Shown in pieces: positions 7,696-19,710 of a DNA stretch of 64,000 nucleotides. The position numbers and the translations under genes are program-made. The DNA comes from Rhizobium sp. CSW-27. GTDB lineage: Bacteria; Pseudomonadota; Alphaproteobacteria; Rhizobiales; Rhizobiaceae. The stretch lies in the NCBI RefSeq assembly GCF_018760785.1, contig NZ_JAHHZO010000006.1, positions 248,001 through 312,000 of the forward strand, in the 5' to 3' direction. The notes beneath the pieces are model-generated. The model worked only from the letters and a program-made list of their open reading frames with translations. It ran no database searches and was not told the origin of the DNA. Every line of letters starts with the position of its first letter. Within the stretch, counting starts at the first letter, position 1.

Positions 7696-9969
7696 TCAGA
7701 ACTCTTCCCAGTCCTTCGACGCCGCGAGGGCGGTATTGCCTTGTGTCCTTGGAGCCGGTGCGGCGCGCGGCGTGACAGCCTGTGCAGGGCTCGGGGCTGT
7801 AGCCGCCCGCATCCGGGCTCCGGTGTTGCGCAGCTGCTGTACGGCCGATCCCAGCTGGAAGTGCGACAGAAGCTCGCTCAGCTTGTGGCTTTCCTGGGCC
7901 AGGCCTGCACCAGCCGCATTCATCTCTTCCACCATTGCCGCATTCTGCTGCGTCGCCTGGTCCATGTGATTGACGGCGGTATTGACCTCTGCCAGCCCGG
8001 AAGACTGTTCCTGCGCTGCCGTCGCGATCGCATCCATATGGGAATTGACGATCTGCACCAGCTGTTCGATGGTCGCCAATCCCTGCCCCGTATCGCTGAC
8101 CAGCTTGACGCCTTCGGAGACGGCAACCGTCGAATTGCCGATCAGCGCCTTGATCTCCTTGGCTGCATTGGCGGAGCGCTGGGCAAGCTCGCGCACCTCC
8201 TGCGCCACGACCGCAAAGCCCTTGCCCGCCTCCCCGGCACGTGCCGCCTCGACGCCGGCATTCAGCGCCAGAAGGTTGGTCTGGAAGGCGATCTCGTCGA
8301 TCACCGAGATGATCTGGTTGATCTGCCGCGAGGCCTCCTCGATCCGCTGCATGGCGACCACGGCATTGCGAACCACGCCGCCCGACTGGTCGGCTCGGCT
8401 GCGCGCTTCGCGCACCACATCGCGCGCTTCGGCCGAACGCTTGGAGGTGGCGATGACATTCGCCGTGATTTCCTCCAGCGCCGCTGCCGTCTCTTCCAGC
8501 GACGCGGCCTGCTGCTCGGTGCGCTTGGCAAGGTTGTCGGAGGCATCGGAAATCTCCCGGGAGCCATCGGTGACCGTCGAGACCGAGTGACCGACGCTGA
8601 GCAGCGCCTCGCGCAACTGCCGGACCGAGGTGTTGAAGTCGGCGCGCAGAGCCTCGAACTGGGCCGAAAGCGGCGTGTCGATCTCGCAGAGCATGTCGCC
8701 TTCGGCCAGACGGCGAAGGCTTGCGGCAAAGGTGCGCGTGGCCTGGTTCAGACGCTCCTCGGCCTCTGCCTCGGCGCGCGCCTGCATGCCGGCCCGCTCG
8801 GCCTCGGCGCGGCTGCGACCGGCGGCGGCCTCGGCTTCCAGCTGCGCATTGCGGATTGCCGCCTGGCGGAATACTTCCACCGACTGCGCCATGTCGCCGA
8901 TCTCGTCCTTCCGTTCCGTATACGGAATGGCGCTTGCCGTATCTCCATCCGCAAGGCCGGTCATCGACAGGGCAATGCGTCTGATCGACGACGACAGGCT
9001 GCGCATCACGCCGGCGCTGAAGGCGACCACCGCGAGAACGAAGACGGACAGACCGCCGATGATCATCAACATGGAACCGCGCGCCGCATCGAGACGGCTC
9101 TCGGCATTCTGGAGCAGCTTCTGGCCGTTTTCACGCAACAGGCCGGCAACATAGTCGCGACGCTTGTTCATGGCGTCAATGAAGGGACCGAGCTCCTCCG
9201 GCTTGCCCTTGAAATCCTCCAGGCTTTCCATGGCCTTCATCATGTTGGTCACGATCGTGCCTTCCGGCGTTCCGAAGAAGGCGTCGTAGCGGCCGAGCAG
9301 ATCCGGGGCGATGAGTTCTCTGAAGGCGGGTTCGAAATTGCGGATCTGGTTGAGGGCGCCGTCGAAACGGGCCTGCTCCGGCTTACCGAACGTGCCGTTC
9401 TTGATGTAGACCTGCCCCATGCGGTTGAGCACGAGATAGCCTTCATTGACCTTCATCCAGGCGTGATATCCACGGATGTCCCGCGCAAGCGCCACGTCAT
9501 CCGTCAGGATGCCGGCGCGCGAGGACAGAGCCAGAGCCGACGAGGCCATGGGCTGCGCATAGCGCAGCGGCAGAATAGGATTGGTATCGCCGGCATCGAG
9601 GAGCCGCCGGAATTCCGGAATACGGGCAAAGTTGGCATCAAGATCCGCCTGAAGCTTCTTCGTGAAAGGATCGTTGTAGCCAAGCGCGCTCAGTTTCGTT
9701 AGTTGCGCGACCATGTCGTAATAGGCGGCATCGGTTGCGGCACGGATCGCGGGGCGCTCGGCAGGTGATGAGGATGCATCCATCGGCATCATCATCATCA
9801 GTTCGCCGCCGGCATGGGCAAGCTCGGCCAGGACCTCTGCCCGCGCCAGCTTGTCATAGGCATCGTAGCTCTTCCAGCCGACCATGGAACCAAGGCCGAC
9901 AACAGCGGCCAGCGGCACGAAGCTCAGCAGCGAAAGCGCCCTGCGAAAAGGAATCTTGCCGATCGACAT
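7696..9969 (-). CDS. Methyl-accepting chemotaxis protein with NIT-like periplasmic domain and WEEF tail
   Basis: A 757-residue transmembrane chemoreceptor. Helix 1 is at about 10-30 and helix 2 at about 305-330. Between them lies a helical periplasmic domain resembling nitrate/nitrite-sensing (NIT) domains. A HAMP segment follows, then the long cytoplasmic coiled coil whose hairpin tip ([21 protein letters not shown]) is near residue 560 and binds CheA/CheW. The C-terminus ends in DWEEF, comparable to the CheR-docking pentapeptide of other chemoreceptors. A TTG three bases upstream is an alternative start. The next gene upstream, on the same strand, is a paralogue, suggesting duplication. The ligand is unknown. 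Confidence 0.92.
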   Translation of the reverse strand: MSIGKIPFRRALSLLSFVPLAAVVGLGSMVGWKSYDAYDKLARAEVLAELAHAGGELMMMMPMDASSSPAERPAIRAATDAAYYDMVAQLTKLSALGYNDPFTKKLQADLDANFARIPEFRRLLDAGDTNPILPLRYAQPMASSALALSSRAGILTDDVALARDIRGYHAWMKVNEGYLVLNRMGQVYIKNGTFGKPEQARFDGALNQIRNFEPAFRELIAPDLLGRYDAFFGTPEGTIVTNMMKAMESLEDFKGKPEELGPFIDAMNKRRDYVAGLLRENGQKLLQNAESRLDAARGSMLMIIGGLSVFVLAVVAFSAGVMRSLSSSIRRIALSMTGLADGDTASAIPYTERKDEIGDMAQSVEVFRQAAIRNAQLEAEAAAGRSRAEAERAGMQARAEAEAEERLNQATRTFAASLRRLAEGDMLCEIDTPLSAQFEALRADFNTSVRQLREALLSVGHSVSTVTDGSREISDASDNLAKRTEQQAASLEETAAALEEITANVIATSKRSAEARDVVREARSRADQSGGVVRNAVVAMQRIEEASRQINQIISVIDEIAFQTNLLALNAGVEAARAGEAGKGFAVVAQEVRELAQRSANAAKEIKALIGNSTVAVSEGVKLVSDTGQGLATIEQLVQIVNSHMDAIATAAQEQSSGLAEVNTAVNHMDQATQQNAAMVEEMNAAGAGLAQESHKLSELLSHFQLGSAVQQLRNTGARMRAATAPSPAQAVTPRAAPAPRTQGNTALAASKDWEEF

Positions 9970-10330
9970 CAATGGATCATCCCCCTTGCCCCCGACCGAT
10001 CACACGGCCGGGGCACATGCCCACAAAATGGCCGCCCCCTAGGCCGAACCATGTCCAGTAGTCATCGCAAGCTGGTTGATGATCAGTTTATCTGCCACCT
10101 GAAGAAGTAACGGGCGGGAACTTGTAGTCGTGGCACCAAAGCGGTTTGAACCGGGCTGCCGGCACCGAACGATCAAGGATTGCCCCGGACGACTGCCCGG
10201 AAAGCGGTGCGGACATGCTCGCAGAGGCGCCTTTGCGCCCCGGCAGAGATGGCCGGCAAGGGTACCGGCCATCGCCATTTTCAAGGTCGCGCCCCCGGAC
10301 GGGACGAAGGGCAACCGAGAGCTCAGGGGA
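9970..10330. other. Gene-free 361 bp between two tandem chemoreceptor genes
   Basis: This should hold the end of the upstream receptor transcript and the promoter of the downstream one. The only clear structure is a GC-rich hairpin (GATGGCCGG/CCGGCCATC, 10248-10273), without a T-run on the minus strand. I could not pick out a confident promoter. Confidence 0.5.
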
Positions 10331-12583
10331 TCAGGCGGCGCGACGACGCAGGCCGCCAGCCGTGCCGGAGGGTGCCTTGGTCGCCATGAGGCCGATGCGG
10401 AAGCCTTCCAGCATCGCCGACAGCTGGGCGGCCTCCTGGGCAAGGCCGGCGCTCGCCGCGCTCATCTGCTCCACCATGGCCGCATTCTGCTGGGTCACAT
10501 GGTCCATCTGGTTGACGGCGGTATTGACCTCGCGCAGGCCCGCGGACTGCTCCACCGCTGCGGAAGCGATGGCATCCATGTGCTGGTTGATGGCCATGAC
10601 CAGTTGCGAGATGGTGCCGAGCCCCTCGCCGGTGGCATTCACCAGCTTGACACCCTCGGACACGGCCAGTTCGGAATTGCCGATCAGGCCCTTGATCTCC
10701 TTGGCGGCATTGGCAGAACGCTGCGCCAGTTCGCGCACCTCCTGCGCCACCACGGCAAAGCCCTTGCCCGCATCGCCGGCGCGGGCCGCTTCCACGCCGG
10801 CATTCAGTGCCAGCAGGTTGGTCTGGAAGGCAATCTCGTCGATGACCGAGATGATCTGACCGATCTGGCGCGAGGCGGTCTCGATCCGCTCCATGGCGGC
10901 AACCGCATTGCCGACGACCACGCCGGACTGCTCCGCCTGCGTGCTCGCCGCCCGCACCAGGTCGCGGGCCTCGCCGCTGCGGGTCGATGTGGACTGCACA
11001 TTGGCGGTGATCTGTTCGAGGGCCGCCGCGGTTTCCTCCAGCGAGGAGGCCTGGCCTTCCGTGCGGCGGGAGAGATCGTCGGTTGCCCCGGCGATTTCGC
11101 CGCTGCCGCTGTTGACGGCCGTCACCGCATGGCTGACCGAAAGAAGCGTCGAGCGAAGCTGGGCGACAGAGCTGTTGAAATCGTGGCGCAGGCCTTCGAA
11201 TTGCGGTGCGAATTCCTGATCGATCTCGCACAGCATGTCGCCGGCGGCAAGCCGCTTCAGGCCGGCGGCCAAGGCACCGGTTGCCGCATTGAGGCGGCTT
11301 TCGGCTTCCTCTTCGGCCAGGCGCTGGATTTCCAGGCGCTCGACCTCGGCGCGACGACGATTTTCCTCCGCCTCAGCCTCCAGTTCGGCATTGCGGATGG
11401 CCGCCTGCCGGAAGACCTCGACGGAGCGGGCCATGCCGCCGATCTCGTCCTGCCGTGCGATGCCGGGCACATCAAGTCCGTGATCGCCCTGTGCCAGCGC
11501 ATCCATGCAGCGGGTCAGGCGGGCAATCGGCCGCGTGACCCGCAGGACGATGACGGCCATGCCGGCCGTGGCGAAGACCACCGTTGCCAGGAAGACCAGG
11601 GCATAGCTGATAGTGCGGCTCAGAGCGCCGGACATGGCCGCTTCGGCACGCTGGACGAGAACCACGCGCGAGACCGAGGCCACCTCCGCCAGCGAGGCGA
11701 GCGATGCCTTGTTGCCGGTGCGCCATTCATCCGTCGTCATGGTCGGAGCGCGCCCCACATGCAGCGCGTCGATCAGTTGCTTGCGCGCGCTGGCAAAATC
11801 GCTGGTGAAGAAGTCGGCATTACCCTTGGCATAGGCGGCCTTCAGTTCCGGCGCGGTCGCAGGGTGTGCAACCAGAGCACCGACGATCTGCCACAGCGCA
11901 CTGATACGCGCCTCACCGACGATCACCTTGGCATATTCGTCTTCACTCAGGCCACGCCGGGTCGCTACCGGCTCATTGAGAACCAGCGAGACATTGCCGG
12001 CGGCCACACGAGCGCTCCAGCTCGACGCGCCGATCTGGCTCACGGGCACCATCGAGGGATCGAGCGCGCGGATGCGCTCGCCCATCAGGTTGGAGGCCGT
12101 CTCGAGGCTTGTCAGGAATTTCTGGGTCTCGTTCATCCAGGTGCCGCTGAAACTCTTGTCGCGGCCTTCCAGCGGCAGGGTCAGCATCTGGTCGATGCGA
12201 TCACGGAAGCCCTCCACCATCCTGTAGTCGGTCATGACGGCGCGCAACGGCTCTTCGAGAATGTTAGCGGTAACATCAGGGCGCGTCGAAACGACATCGG
12301 CCCAGGCCTTCACCGTGTCCGCGCGGTCCTTGCGCAACTGCGCCACGGCACCGGCCGACTTGTCGGAGGGCAGCGCCAGGGCCGGCGGCCCGTCGCCGCG
12401 TTCGTTGCGGAAGGCCAGCAGCGTGTTGAAGAGCGCCTTGTCCAGCGACGCCAGACGAACGATTTCGTCATAGCGGCGATAATCGGCGATAGAGGAAAGG
12501 AAGGCAGAGCCGACCAGCACGCTGACGAGCAGACTGAGCGCTGCGAAAATGCCGACCAAAATGGACTTGAGCGAGAGTGTCAT
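10331..12583 (-). CDS. Methyl-accepting chemotaxis protein with NIT-like periplasmic domain, no WEEF tail
   Basis: A 750-residue chemoreceptor, paralogous to the next gene downstream. One membrane helix lies at about 5-28 and another at about 330-350. The periplasmic part between them has NIT-like features ([20 protein letters not shown]). HAMP and the signalling domain with tip [21 protein letters not shown] follow. Unlike its neighbour it ends in a basic GGLRRRAA rather than WEEF, so its methylation by CheR may depend on other receptors. The ATG at 12583 was chosen because it begins directly at the first helix; the frame is open to 12709 but that extra part does not look coding. Confidence 0.9.
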   Translation of the reverse strand: MTLSLKSILVGIFAALSLLVSVLVGSAFLSSIADYRRYDEIVRLASLDKALFNTLLAFRNERGDGPPALALPSDKSAGAVAQLRKDRADTVKAWADVVSTRPDVTANILEEPLRAVMTDYRMVEGFRDRIDQMLTLPLEGRDKSFSGTWMNETQKFLTSLETASNLMGERIRALDPSMVPVSQIGASSWSARVAAGNVSLVLNEPVATRRGLSEDEYAKVIVGEARISALWQIVGALVAHPATAPELKAAYAKGNADFFTSDFASARKQLIDALHVGRAPTMTTDEWRTGNKASLASLAEVASVSRVVLVQRAEAAMSGALSRTISYALVFLATVVFATAGMAVIVLRVTRPIARLTRCMDALAQGDHGLDVPGIARQDEIGGMARSVEVFRQAAIRNAELEAEAEENRRRAEVERLEIQRLAEEEAESRLNAATGALAAGLKRLAAGDMLCEIDQEFAPQFEGLRHDFNSSVAQLRSTLLSVSHAVTAVNSGSGEIAGATDDLSRRTEGQASSLEETAAALEQITANVQSTSTRSGEARDLVRAASTQAEQSGVVVGNAVAAMERIETASRQIGQIISVIDEIAFQTNLLALNAGVEAARAGDAGKGFAVVAQEVRELAQRSANAAKEIKGLIGNSELAVSEGVKLVNATGEGLGTISQLVMAINQHMDAIASAAVEQSAGLREVNTAVNQMDHVTQQNAAMVEQMSAASAGLAQEAAQLSAMLEGFRIGLMATKAPSGTAGGLRRRAA

Positions 12584-12662
12584 GGCAATCCCATTTATGT
12601 TGCAATGCACCACACTTAAGGGACGTCCCGCAAAATTTGCGTTAAAAAGGCATGTAAAATGT

Positions 12663-12700
12663 GACGGGCCTCGCACTGCATTGCAGCACAAGGCCCCGTC
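12663..12700 (-). terminator. Long imperfect hairpin beyond ettA
   Basis: GACGGGCCT and AGGCCCCGTC pair across a 38-base span, with further pairing inside (CTGCA/TGCAG). On the minus strand it is followed by ACATTTTA. Together with the palindrome at 12717 it probably ends ettA transcription before the chemoreceptor promoter. Confidence 0.5.
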
Positions 12701-12716
12701 GTTATTCATAAAATTC

Positions 12717-12734
12717 TTTCGTAGCGCTACGAAA
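12717..12734 (-). terminator. Perfect 18-bp palindrome just after ettA
   Basis: TTTCGTAGCGCTACGAAA, about 20 bp beyond the ettA stop, is followed on the minus strand by GAATTTTAT. It resembles a short intrinsic terminator. Confidence 0.55.
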
Positions 12735-12754
12735 TGAAACGCTTCGTTGTGGCG

Positions 12755-14404
<1,650 letters not shown>

Positions 14405-14494
14405 AAGGGTGATCGCTCCGGCGTCTCTTGAGGTTTGGGAGCTATCTAGGCGAATCGGCGCCCTGGAGCAATGCAGGACGGGGAGGAAGGCATC

Positions 14495-15457
14495 ATGTTC
14501 GACACAACCCACAGGCTGGAAAGCCCGACGGGCGCCACGCTTGCGCTGCGCCGCCAGCCGGCACAGGGGCGCCCGCGCGCCATCCTGCAGATCTGCCACG
14601 GGCTTGGCGAGCACAGCGGACGCTATGCCCGCTTCGCCGCCTTCATGGCCGCGCGCGGCTTTGCTGTCTACGGGCACGATCATCGCGGCCACGGGGTGAC
14701 GACGGCGCCGGATGCAGTCTCCGGCCGCTTTGCCGTTCACGACGGCGTCGACAAGGTGATTGCCGATGTGCGGGCCGTCACCGATCACGCTGCAGCAGAA
14801 CATCCCGGTCTTCCCATCCTGCTGTTCGGCCATTCCATGGGCGGTCTGATTGCGCTCAACACCGCGCTCAGCCACCCGCGCACCTACGATGCGCTTGCCG
14901 TCTGGAATTCCAATTTCGCCGTCGGTTTTCTCGGCCGCGTGGCGCAGGTTGTGCTGAAGACGGAGCGGGCGCTGAAGGGCTCCGACGTGCCGAGCGCCAT
15001 CCTGCCGAAACTGACCTTCGACACCTGGGGCCGCTCCATGCCTGACTACAGGAGCCAGGCCGACTGGCTGAGCCGCGACCGCGCCGAGGTGGAGGCCTAT
15101 GAGGCCGATCCGCTCTGCGGCATCGATGTCAGCGTCTCCCTCTGGCTCGACGTCTTCGCGCTGACCTTCCGCGGGACGGAGCCCGCCCTGCTCTCGCGGC
15201 TGAAGAAGGATCTGCCGATCCATCTGGTCGGCGGCGGAAAGGACCCGGCCACCGATGGCGCGAAAGCCACCGCCTGGCTCTCGCACCGGCTCGCCGCCGC
15301 CGGCTTTTCGCGCATCACCAAGCGCATTTATCCCGAGATGCGTCACGAAACGCTGAACGAATTCGGCCGCGAGGAAGCCATGGCGGAATTTGCCGCCTGG
15401 GCCGAAACCAGCCTGCCCGCGCCGGCTGAGCCCGTCGACGCGGGAATGACCTCATGA
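14495..15457 (+). CDS. Alpha/beta hydrolase, monoacylglycerol-lipase-like (lysophospholipase family)
   Basis: A 320-residue serine hydrolase. [14 protein letters not shown] and YGHDHRGHG are typical of the monoacylglycerol lipase/lysophospholipase L2 (PldB) group. The nucleophile elbow GHSMGG places Ser114. An Asp in [10 protein letters not shown] and a His in [11 protein letters not shown] complete the triad. GGGAGGAAGG at 14481-14490, just before the ATG at 14495, decides this start over 14471. It is divergent from ettA with about 90 bp between starts. The likely substrate is a mono-acyl lipid, but this is not shown. Confidence 0.88.
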   Translation: MFDTTHRLESPTGATLALRRQPAQGRPRAILQICHGLGEHSGRYARFAAFMAARGFAVYGHDHRGHGVTTAPDAVSGRFAVHDGVDKVIADVRAVTDHAAAEHPGLPILLFGHSMGGLIALNTALSHPRTYDALAVWNSNFAVGFLGRVAQVVLKTERALKGSDVPSAILPKLTFDTWGRSMPDYRSQADWLSRDRAEVEAYEADPLCGIDVSVSLWLDVFALTFRGTEPALLSRLKKDLPIHLVGGGKDPATDGAKATAWLSHRLAAAGFSRITKRIYPEMRHETLNEFGREEAMAEFAAWAETSLPAPAEPVDAGMTS

Positions 15458-15532
15458 CTAGATATCAAGTGCCGTGATCGGGTGGTGGCAGTATGAGGGA
15501 GATGGAAGGAAGGCGTCTGTCGTGACGCGCGG

Positions 15533-15613
15533 CCCCTCACCCCGCCTCGGCTTCACTCGGCGGACTTTTCCCCGGGCGGGGAGACGGTGCTGCCCCAGGG
15601 GCGGATGAGGGGG
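15533..15613. repeat. GC-rich intergenic element with terminal inverted repeats (RIME-like)
   Basis: The ends CCCCTCACCCCGCC and GGGGCGGATGAGGGG are near-inverted copies enclosing a GC-rich centre with TTTTCCCCGGGCGGGGA. It resembles the short palindromic intergenic elements scattered in Rhizobium and Agrobacterium genomes. I see only this copy in the window. Confidence 0.45.
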
Positions 15614-15689
15614 AACTGCCGACGCAACAGCCGTCCGCCATGTCGGAACATGAACCGACACCGCAGCATGCGCACACCGGCGAGGAGAC

Positions 15690-16907
15690 ATGACCAGCGA
15701 ACCCCACAAGAAACCACCGCTTGACGGCATCCGCGTCATCGAACTGGCGCGCGTACTGGCCGGCCCCTGGGCAGGCCAGATGCTGGCCGATCTGGGCGCC
15801 GACGTGATCAAGGTGGAAAATCCGCACGGCGGCGATGACACGCGCGCCTGGGGGCCGCCCTTCGTCGAAGGCAAGGACGGCGAAAACCTCTCGGCCGCCT
15901 ATTACCATTCCACCAATCGCGGCAAGCGCTCCATCGCGGTGGATTTCAGCACGCCGGAGGGGCAGGACATCGTGCGCCGGCTGGTGGTCGATGCCGATGT
16001 CGTCATCGAGAACTTCAAGCTCGGCGGCCTGAAGAAATACGGTCTCGACTACGAGAGCCTGAAGGCGATCAACCCGCGTCTCGTCTATTGCTCGATCACC
16101 GGCTTCGGCCAGAACGGTCCCTATGCGAGCCTTGCCGGCTATGACTATATCGTGCAGGGCATGTCCGGCTTCATGTCGGTCACCGGCGCTCCCGATGGCG
16201 AGCCGATGAAGGCAGGCGTGGCGATCGCCGACATCTTTACCGGCATCTATGCGGTGACTGCGATCCAGGCCGCCCTCATCCATGCCATGAGGACCGGCGA
16301 GGGCCAGCAGGTGGACATGGCCCTGCTCGACGTGATGTCGGCGGTGCTCGCCAACCAGAACATGAACTACCTGATTTCCGGCCAGGCGCCGGTGCGGCTT
16401 GGCAATGCCCATCCGAACATCAGCCCCTACGAGGTGGTGCCGACCGCCGATGGCCACCTCATTCTGGCCGTCGGCAATGACGGCCAGTTTCGCCGCCTCG
16501 CAGCCATTCTCGGCATCGAGGCGCTGGCGGATGACGAGCGCTATGCCACCAACAAGGCGCGCGTGGCCCATCGCGATGCGGTGCGTGCCGCCGTTACCGC
16601 GCAGACCGTTAAATGGACGAAGGCGGACCTGCTGGCGGCCTGCGGCACCAATGCGGTGCCGGCCGGGCCGATCAATTCCATCGGCGAAATGTTTGCCGAC
16701 CCGCAGATCGAGGCACGCGGGCTGAAGATCGAGCTCGAAGCGACCGACGGCACCACGATTCCAGGCGTGCGCACGCCGATCGTGCTGTCGCAGACGCCGC
16801 TGACCTATCACCGGCCGAGCCCGGCCCTTGGCGAGCACACGCGCGAGGTGCTTGCCGAACTGAGCGCAAGAGAACAGGCAAGAAAAAAGGAAAGGCAGAC
16901 CCCATGA
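15690..16907 (+). CDS. Family III CoA-transferase (CaiB/BaiF)
   Basis: A 405-residue class III CoA-transferase. The opening DGIRVIELARVLAGPWAGQMLADLGADVIKVENP is diagnostic. TGEGQQVDMALLDVMSAVL carries the Asp that forms the acyl anhydride in this family. LGNAHPNISPYEVV and the C-terminal SPALGEHTREVL are also typical. It transfers CoA between organic acids; known members act on formate/oxalate, carnitine, succinate or mesaconate, and the sequence alone does not choose. Its stop overlaps the ThDP-enzyme start by ATGA, so the two are co-translated and probably work on one pathway. Confidence 0.88.
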   Translation: MTSEPHKKPPLDGIRVIELARVLAGPWAGQMLADLGADVIKVENPHGGDDTRAWGPPFVEGKDGENLSAAYYHSTNRGKRSIAVDFSTPEGQDIVRRLVVDADVVIENFKLGGLKKYGLDYESLKAINPRLVYCSITGFGQNGPYASLAGYDYIVQGMSGFMSVTGAPDGEPMKAGVAIADIFTGIYAVTAIQAALIHAMRTGEGQQVDMALLDVMSAVLANQNMNYLISGQAPVRLGNAHPNISPYEVVPTADGHLILAVGNDGQFRRLAAILGIEALADDERYATNKARVAHRDAVRAAVTAQTVKWTKADLLAACGTNAVPAGPINSIGEMFADPQIEARGLKIELEATDGTTIPGVRTPIVLSQTPLTYHRPSPALGEHTREVLAELSAREQARKKERQTP

Positions 16908-18553
16908 AGACCGGCGGCCAACTCATCGTGGAAGCTCTCAGGGCGAACGGCGTGAAGCGCGTCTCCTGCGTGCCGGGCGAAAGCTACCTGGCCGTGCTCG
17001 ACGCGCTCTATGACAGCGGCATCGACGTGCTGGTCTGCCGCCAGGAAGGCGGCGCGGCGATGATGGCCGATTGCTGGGGCCGCCTCACCGGCGAGCCCGG
17101 CATCTGCATGGTCACCCGCGGCCCGGGCGCCACCAATGCCTCGGCGGGCCTGCATGTGGCCATGCAGGATTCGGTGCCGATGATCCTGTTCATCGGCCAG
17201 GTGCAGCGCGATGCCCGCGAGCGCGAGGCCTTTCAGGAGGTCGAATATCGCCGCGCCTTCACCGAATTCGCCAAATGGGTGGGCGAGATCGACGATGCGC
17301 GCCGCATTCCGGAATTCGTGACGCGCGCCTTCGCGGTCGCCACCTCCGGCAGGCCCGGCCCCGTGGTGCTGACACTGCCCGAAGACATGCTGGTGGACGA
17401 AGTCGAGGCCCCGCAGGCAAAGGCCTATCACCGCGTCGAAAGCCATCCGGGCCAGAGCCAGGTGGCGGAATTTGCCGCCCTTCTGAAAGAAGCGCGCCGC
17501 CCGATGTTCATCCTGGGCGGCACCCGCTGGAGCGAAGAGGCCGTGGCCGGCATCCGCCACTTCGCCGAACGCTTCCACGTGCCGGTCGGATGCTCCTTCC
17601 GCCGGCAGATGCTGTTCGATCACACCCACACCTGCTATGCGGGCGATGTCGGCATAGGCATCAATCCGGCGCTCGCCAGGGAGATCAAGGAAAGCGACCT
17701 CCTCGTGCTGCTGGGCGCCCGCATGTCGGAAATGCCCTCCTCCGGCTACACGCTGATCGACATCCCCTACCCGCAGCAAAAGCTGATCCACATCTTCCCC
17801 GATCCGGAGGAACTCGGCCGGCTCTATCGCCCCGATCTCGCCATCTGCGCAGGGCCTGCCGAATTCGTCGCGGCGATCCACGATCTCGAACCGCCGGCCT
17901 GGCCGATCTGGGCCGAACGCACCGCCGCCATGCACGATACCTATCTCAAATGGTCGACGCCGCCGCAGACCGGCCCCGGTGACGTGCACATGGGTCCGAT
18001 CATGGACTGGATCGAGGAGAACACGCCGAAGACAGCGATCTTCACCAATGGCGCCGGCAATTACGCCACCTGGCTGCACCGCTTCCACCGCTTCCAGTCC
18101 TATAACACGCAGGCCGCCCCGACCTCCGGCTCCATGGGCTACGGCCTGCCTGCCGCCGTTGCTGCGAAACAGCTTTTCCCGGAGCGGGAAGTGGTATGCT
18201 TCGCAGGCGATGGCTGCTTCATGATGCACGGCCAGGAATTCATAACCGCCGTGCGCTATGGCCTGCCGATCATCACGGTTCTGGTCAACAACGGCACCTA
18301 TGGCACGATCCGCATGCATCAGGAGCGGGAATATCCGGGCCGCGTCAGCGCCACCGATCTCGTCAATCCGGATTTCGTCGCCTTCGCGGCAGCCTATGGC
18401 GGCCATGGCGAGCGGGTCTCGAAGACGGAGGAGTTCGGCCCGGCCTTCGAGCGGGCCAGAGCCTCCGGCAAACCCGCCATCATCGAGGTGATGCTCTCCC
18501 CGGAAGCCATTACCCCGACCCGGACGCTGACGCAGATCCGTGAGAAAGCCTGA
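16904..18553 (+). CDS. Thiamine-diphosphate-dependent enzyme (acetolactate synthase-like)
   Basis: A 549-residue ThDP enzyme with the usual Pyr, central and PP domains. The Pyr domain has CVPGESYLAVLDAL and RQEGGAAMMADCWGRLTG, with the activating Glu. The PP domain ends in GDGCFMMHGQEF with VNNGTYGTIRMHQ, the cofactor/Mg site. It resembles the large subunit of acetolactate synthase, but no small regulatory subunit is nearby and the family also includes oxalyl-CoA, benzoylformate and sulfopyruvate decarboxylases. The coupled CoA-transferase upstream raises the idea of an acyl-CoA decarboxylase or lyase. The reaction is therefore open. Confidence 0.85.
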   Translation: MKTGGQLIVEALRANGVKRVSCVPGESYLAVLDALYDSGIDVLVCRQEGGAAMMADCWGRLTGEPGICMVTRGPGATNASAGLHVAMQDSVPMILFIGQVQRDAREREAFQEVEYRRAFTEFAKWVGEIDDARRIPEFVTRAFAVATSGRPGPVVLTLPEDMLVDEVEAPQAKAYHRVESHPGQSQVAEFAALLKEARRPMFILGGTRWSEEAVAGIRHFAERFHVPVGCSFRRQMLFDHTHTCYAGDVGIGINPALAREIKESDLLVLLGARMSEMPSSGYTLIDIPYPQQKLIHIFPDPEELGRLYRPDLAICAGPAEFVAAIHDLEPPAWPIWAERTAAMHDTYLKWSTPPQTGPGDVHMGPIMDWIEENTPKTAIFTNGAGNYATWLHRFHRFQSYNTQAAPTSGSMGYGLPAAVAAKQLFPEREVVCFAGDGCFMMHGQEFITAVRYGLPIITVLVNNGTYGTIRMHQEREYPGRVSATDLVNPDFVAFAAAYGGHGERVSKTEEFGPAFERARASGKPAIIEVMLSPEAITPTRTLTQIREKA

Positions 18554-19090
18554 GAAGTGAGTGACGGGCGGGGTTACCCCCCGCCCGCATTGAAGGAATG
18601 GCGGCTTGCCAGCGGCGGCAAGCTCCGAACGAGAGCAGCGATCTGTGTAGCATGGTTGCGGGCTTGGATCGCTGACAAGAATGATATGTTCGGGGCAGTT
18701 TGCGGATTGTGCGCCTTTGGTAGCCCAGGACAAAATTGCTGGCGCGAAGCTCCAGCGACAGACATGGTCGCTTCCGACCCATTTCATCCAGTCACAATGA
18801 TGGCCTCATCTGCGACAAGCACCTCAGAGACCGCCGTTCAACTTGACCGGAAGGAACTCCCATCATAAAAAATGATTGTCGAAAATGGTGGACCGGTATG
18901 GTGAGCCCCGGTCGCCCTGCTGCATAGGCAGGGATATTCCATCCCCACTCAAAGGGGCCGCGGACCTCGACGGTAGCAGGCGTTTCGCATGCACCGTTGA
19001 CCCGCGTCTGATGATTTCCTTCGCAGGATACGGCTGCTTCGAGACGCTCCTTTTCAAATGGCGCACGACGCCGCGTTGAAGGATGACGTC
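18554..19090. other. Gene-poor stretch of 537 bp
   Basis: A GC-rich hairpin (CGGGCGGGG/CCCCGCCCG, 18565-18587) lies just after the ThDP gene and may end its transcript. Beyond it the sequence is less GC-rich than its surroundings and has no convincing gene; short open frames lack ribosome sites. Small inverted repeats occur at 18862-18876 (ATCAT/ATGAT) and 18915-18933 (CCCTGC/GCAGGG). It may be the remnant of a decayed gene. Confidence 0.4.
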
Positions 19091-19582
19091 ATGACTTCAG
19101 GATTTCTCGTTGCTCTCCCGCTGGTCTCGCTTGTCGGCTGGCTGTCAATGTTCGGCCTCAAGCATAAAAGCCTGTTTGCGGGAGACCTCGCCGGGCTGGT
19201 CTACCACCTCGCCCTTATTCCGCTGGTCGAACATCTGCCCGGCGGACCGGAGGTGAAATTTGCGGGCTATCTATGGCTTTTCATGGATGCGCTGGTCGAC
19301 ATGATTTCGATCAATCACATCGGGGAGACGATCGTATGGGCATTGCGCATGGGCGTTCACCTGTTCGCTGCCATCTGGATCTGCGGAGTCTCGTGGGGCC
19401 TTGGTGGCGCTGCAATGTGGATTGGCGTGCCGCTCGGATTTTTCCTTGCAGTGCACGCCATCTTCCTTGCTGACGTGAAGAACTCGAAGGCGATCCTCGG
19501 CATCGGTGTGGTGCCACTCATGTCGGCGTGGCTGGTGTCTCTCGCGCTCCACTTTGCGATGAGCGGAGGTCTCAGTCTTTGA
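19091..19582 (+). CDS. Integral membrane protein of unknown function
   Basis: A 163-residue hydrophobic protein that I do not recognise. About four or five membrane helices are visible: residues 3-21, a weaker one around 35-52, two between about 90 and 125, and one at about 138-158. The loop DALVDMISINHIGETIVW is the most polar part. The ATG at 19091 follows an upstream in-frame ATG (19058) but begins directly at the first helix. It stands alone between a gene-poor region and a shared terminator, so the neighbours give no clue. Confidence 0.65.
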   Translation: MTSGFLVALPLVSLVGWLSMFGLKHKSLFAGDLAGLVYHLALIPLVEHLPGGPEVKFAGYLWLFMDALVDMISINHIGETIVWALRMGVHLFAAIWICGVSWGLGGAAMWIGVPLGFFLAVHAIFLADVKNSKAILGIGVVPLMSAWLVSLALHFAMSGGLSL

Positions 19583-19655
19583 TGCCGGGGGCGCGGCAAG
19601 CCGCGGCACGCCCTCCGCGCTCGGCTCCGCAAGCTGGTCCGTAGTACCCATAGAA

Positions 19656-19688
19656 AAACCCGGCGGATCAGCACGATCCGCCGGGTTT
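19656..19688. terminator. Bidirectional terminator between convergent genes
   Basis: Perfect 14-base arms (AAACCCGGCGGATC / GATCCGCCGGGTTT) flank a 5-base loop. There are T-runs on both outer sides, longer on the minus strand. It lies between the membrane protein gene (plus) and the RidA gene (minus). Confidence 0.9.
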
Positions 19689-19710
19689 CGTATGCAGAGC
19701 GTCAAATGAC

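Noticed and set aside
10130-12619. 829-residue plus-strand frame opposite the second chemoreceptor
   Set aside because: The chemoreceptor signalling domain on the minus strand explains the region; the plus-strand product has no motifs.
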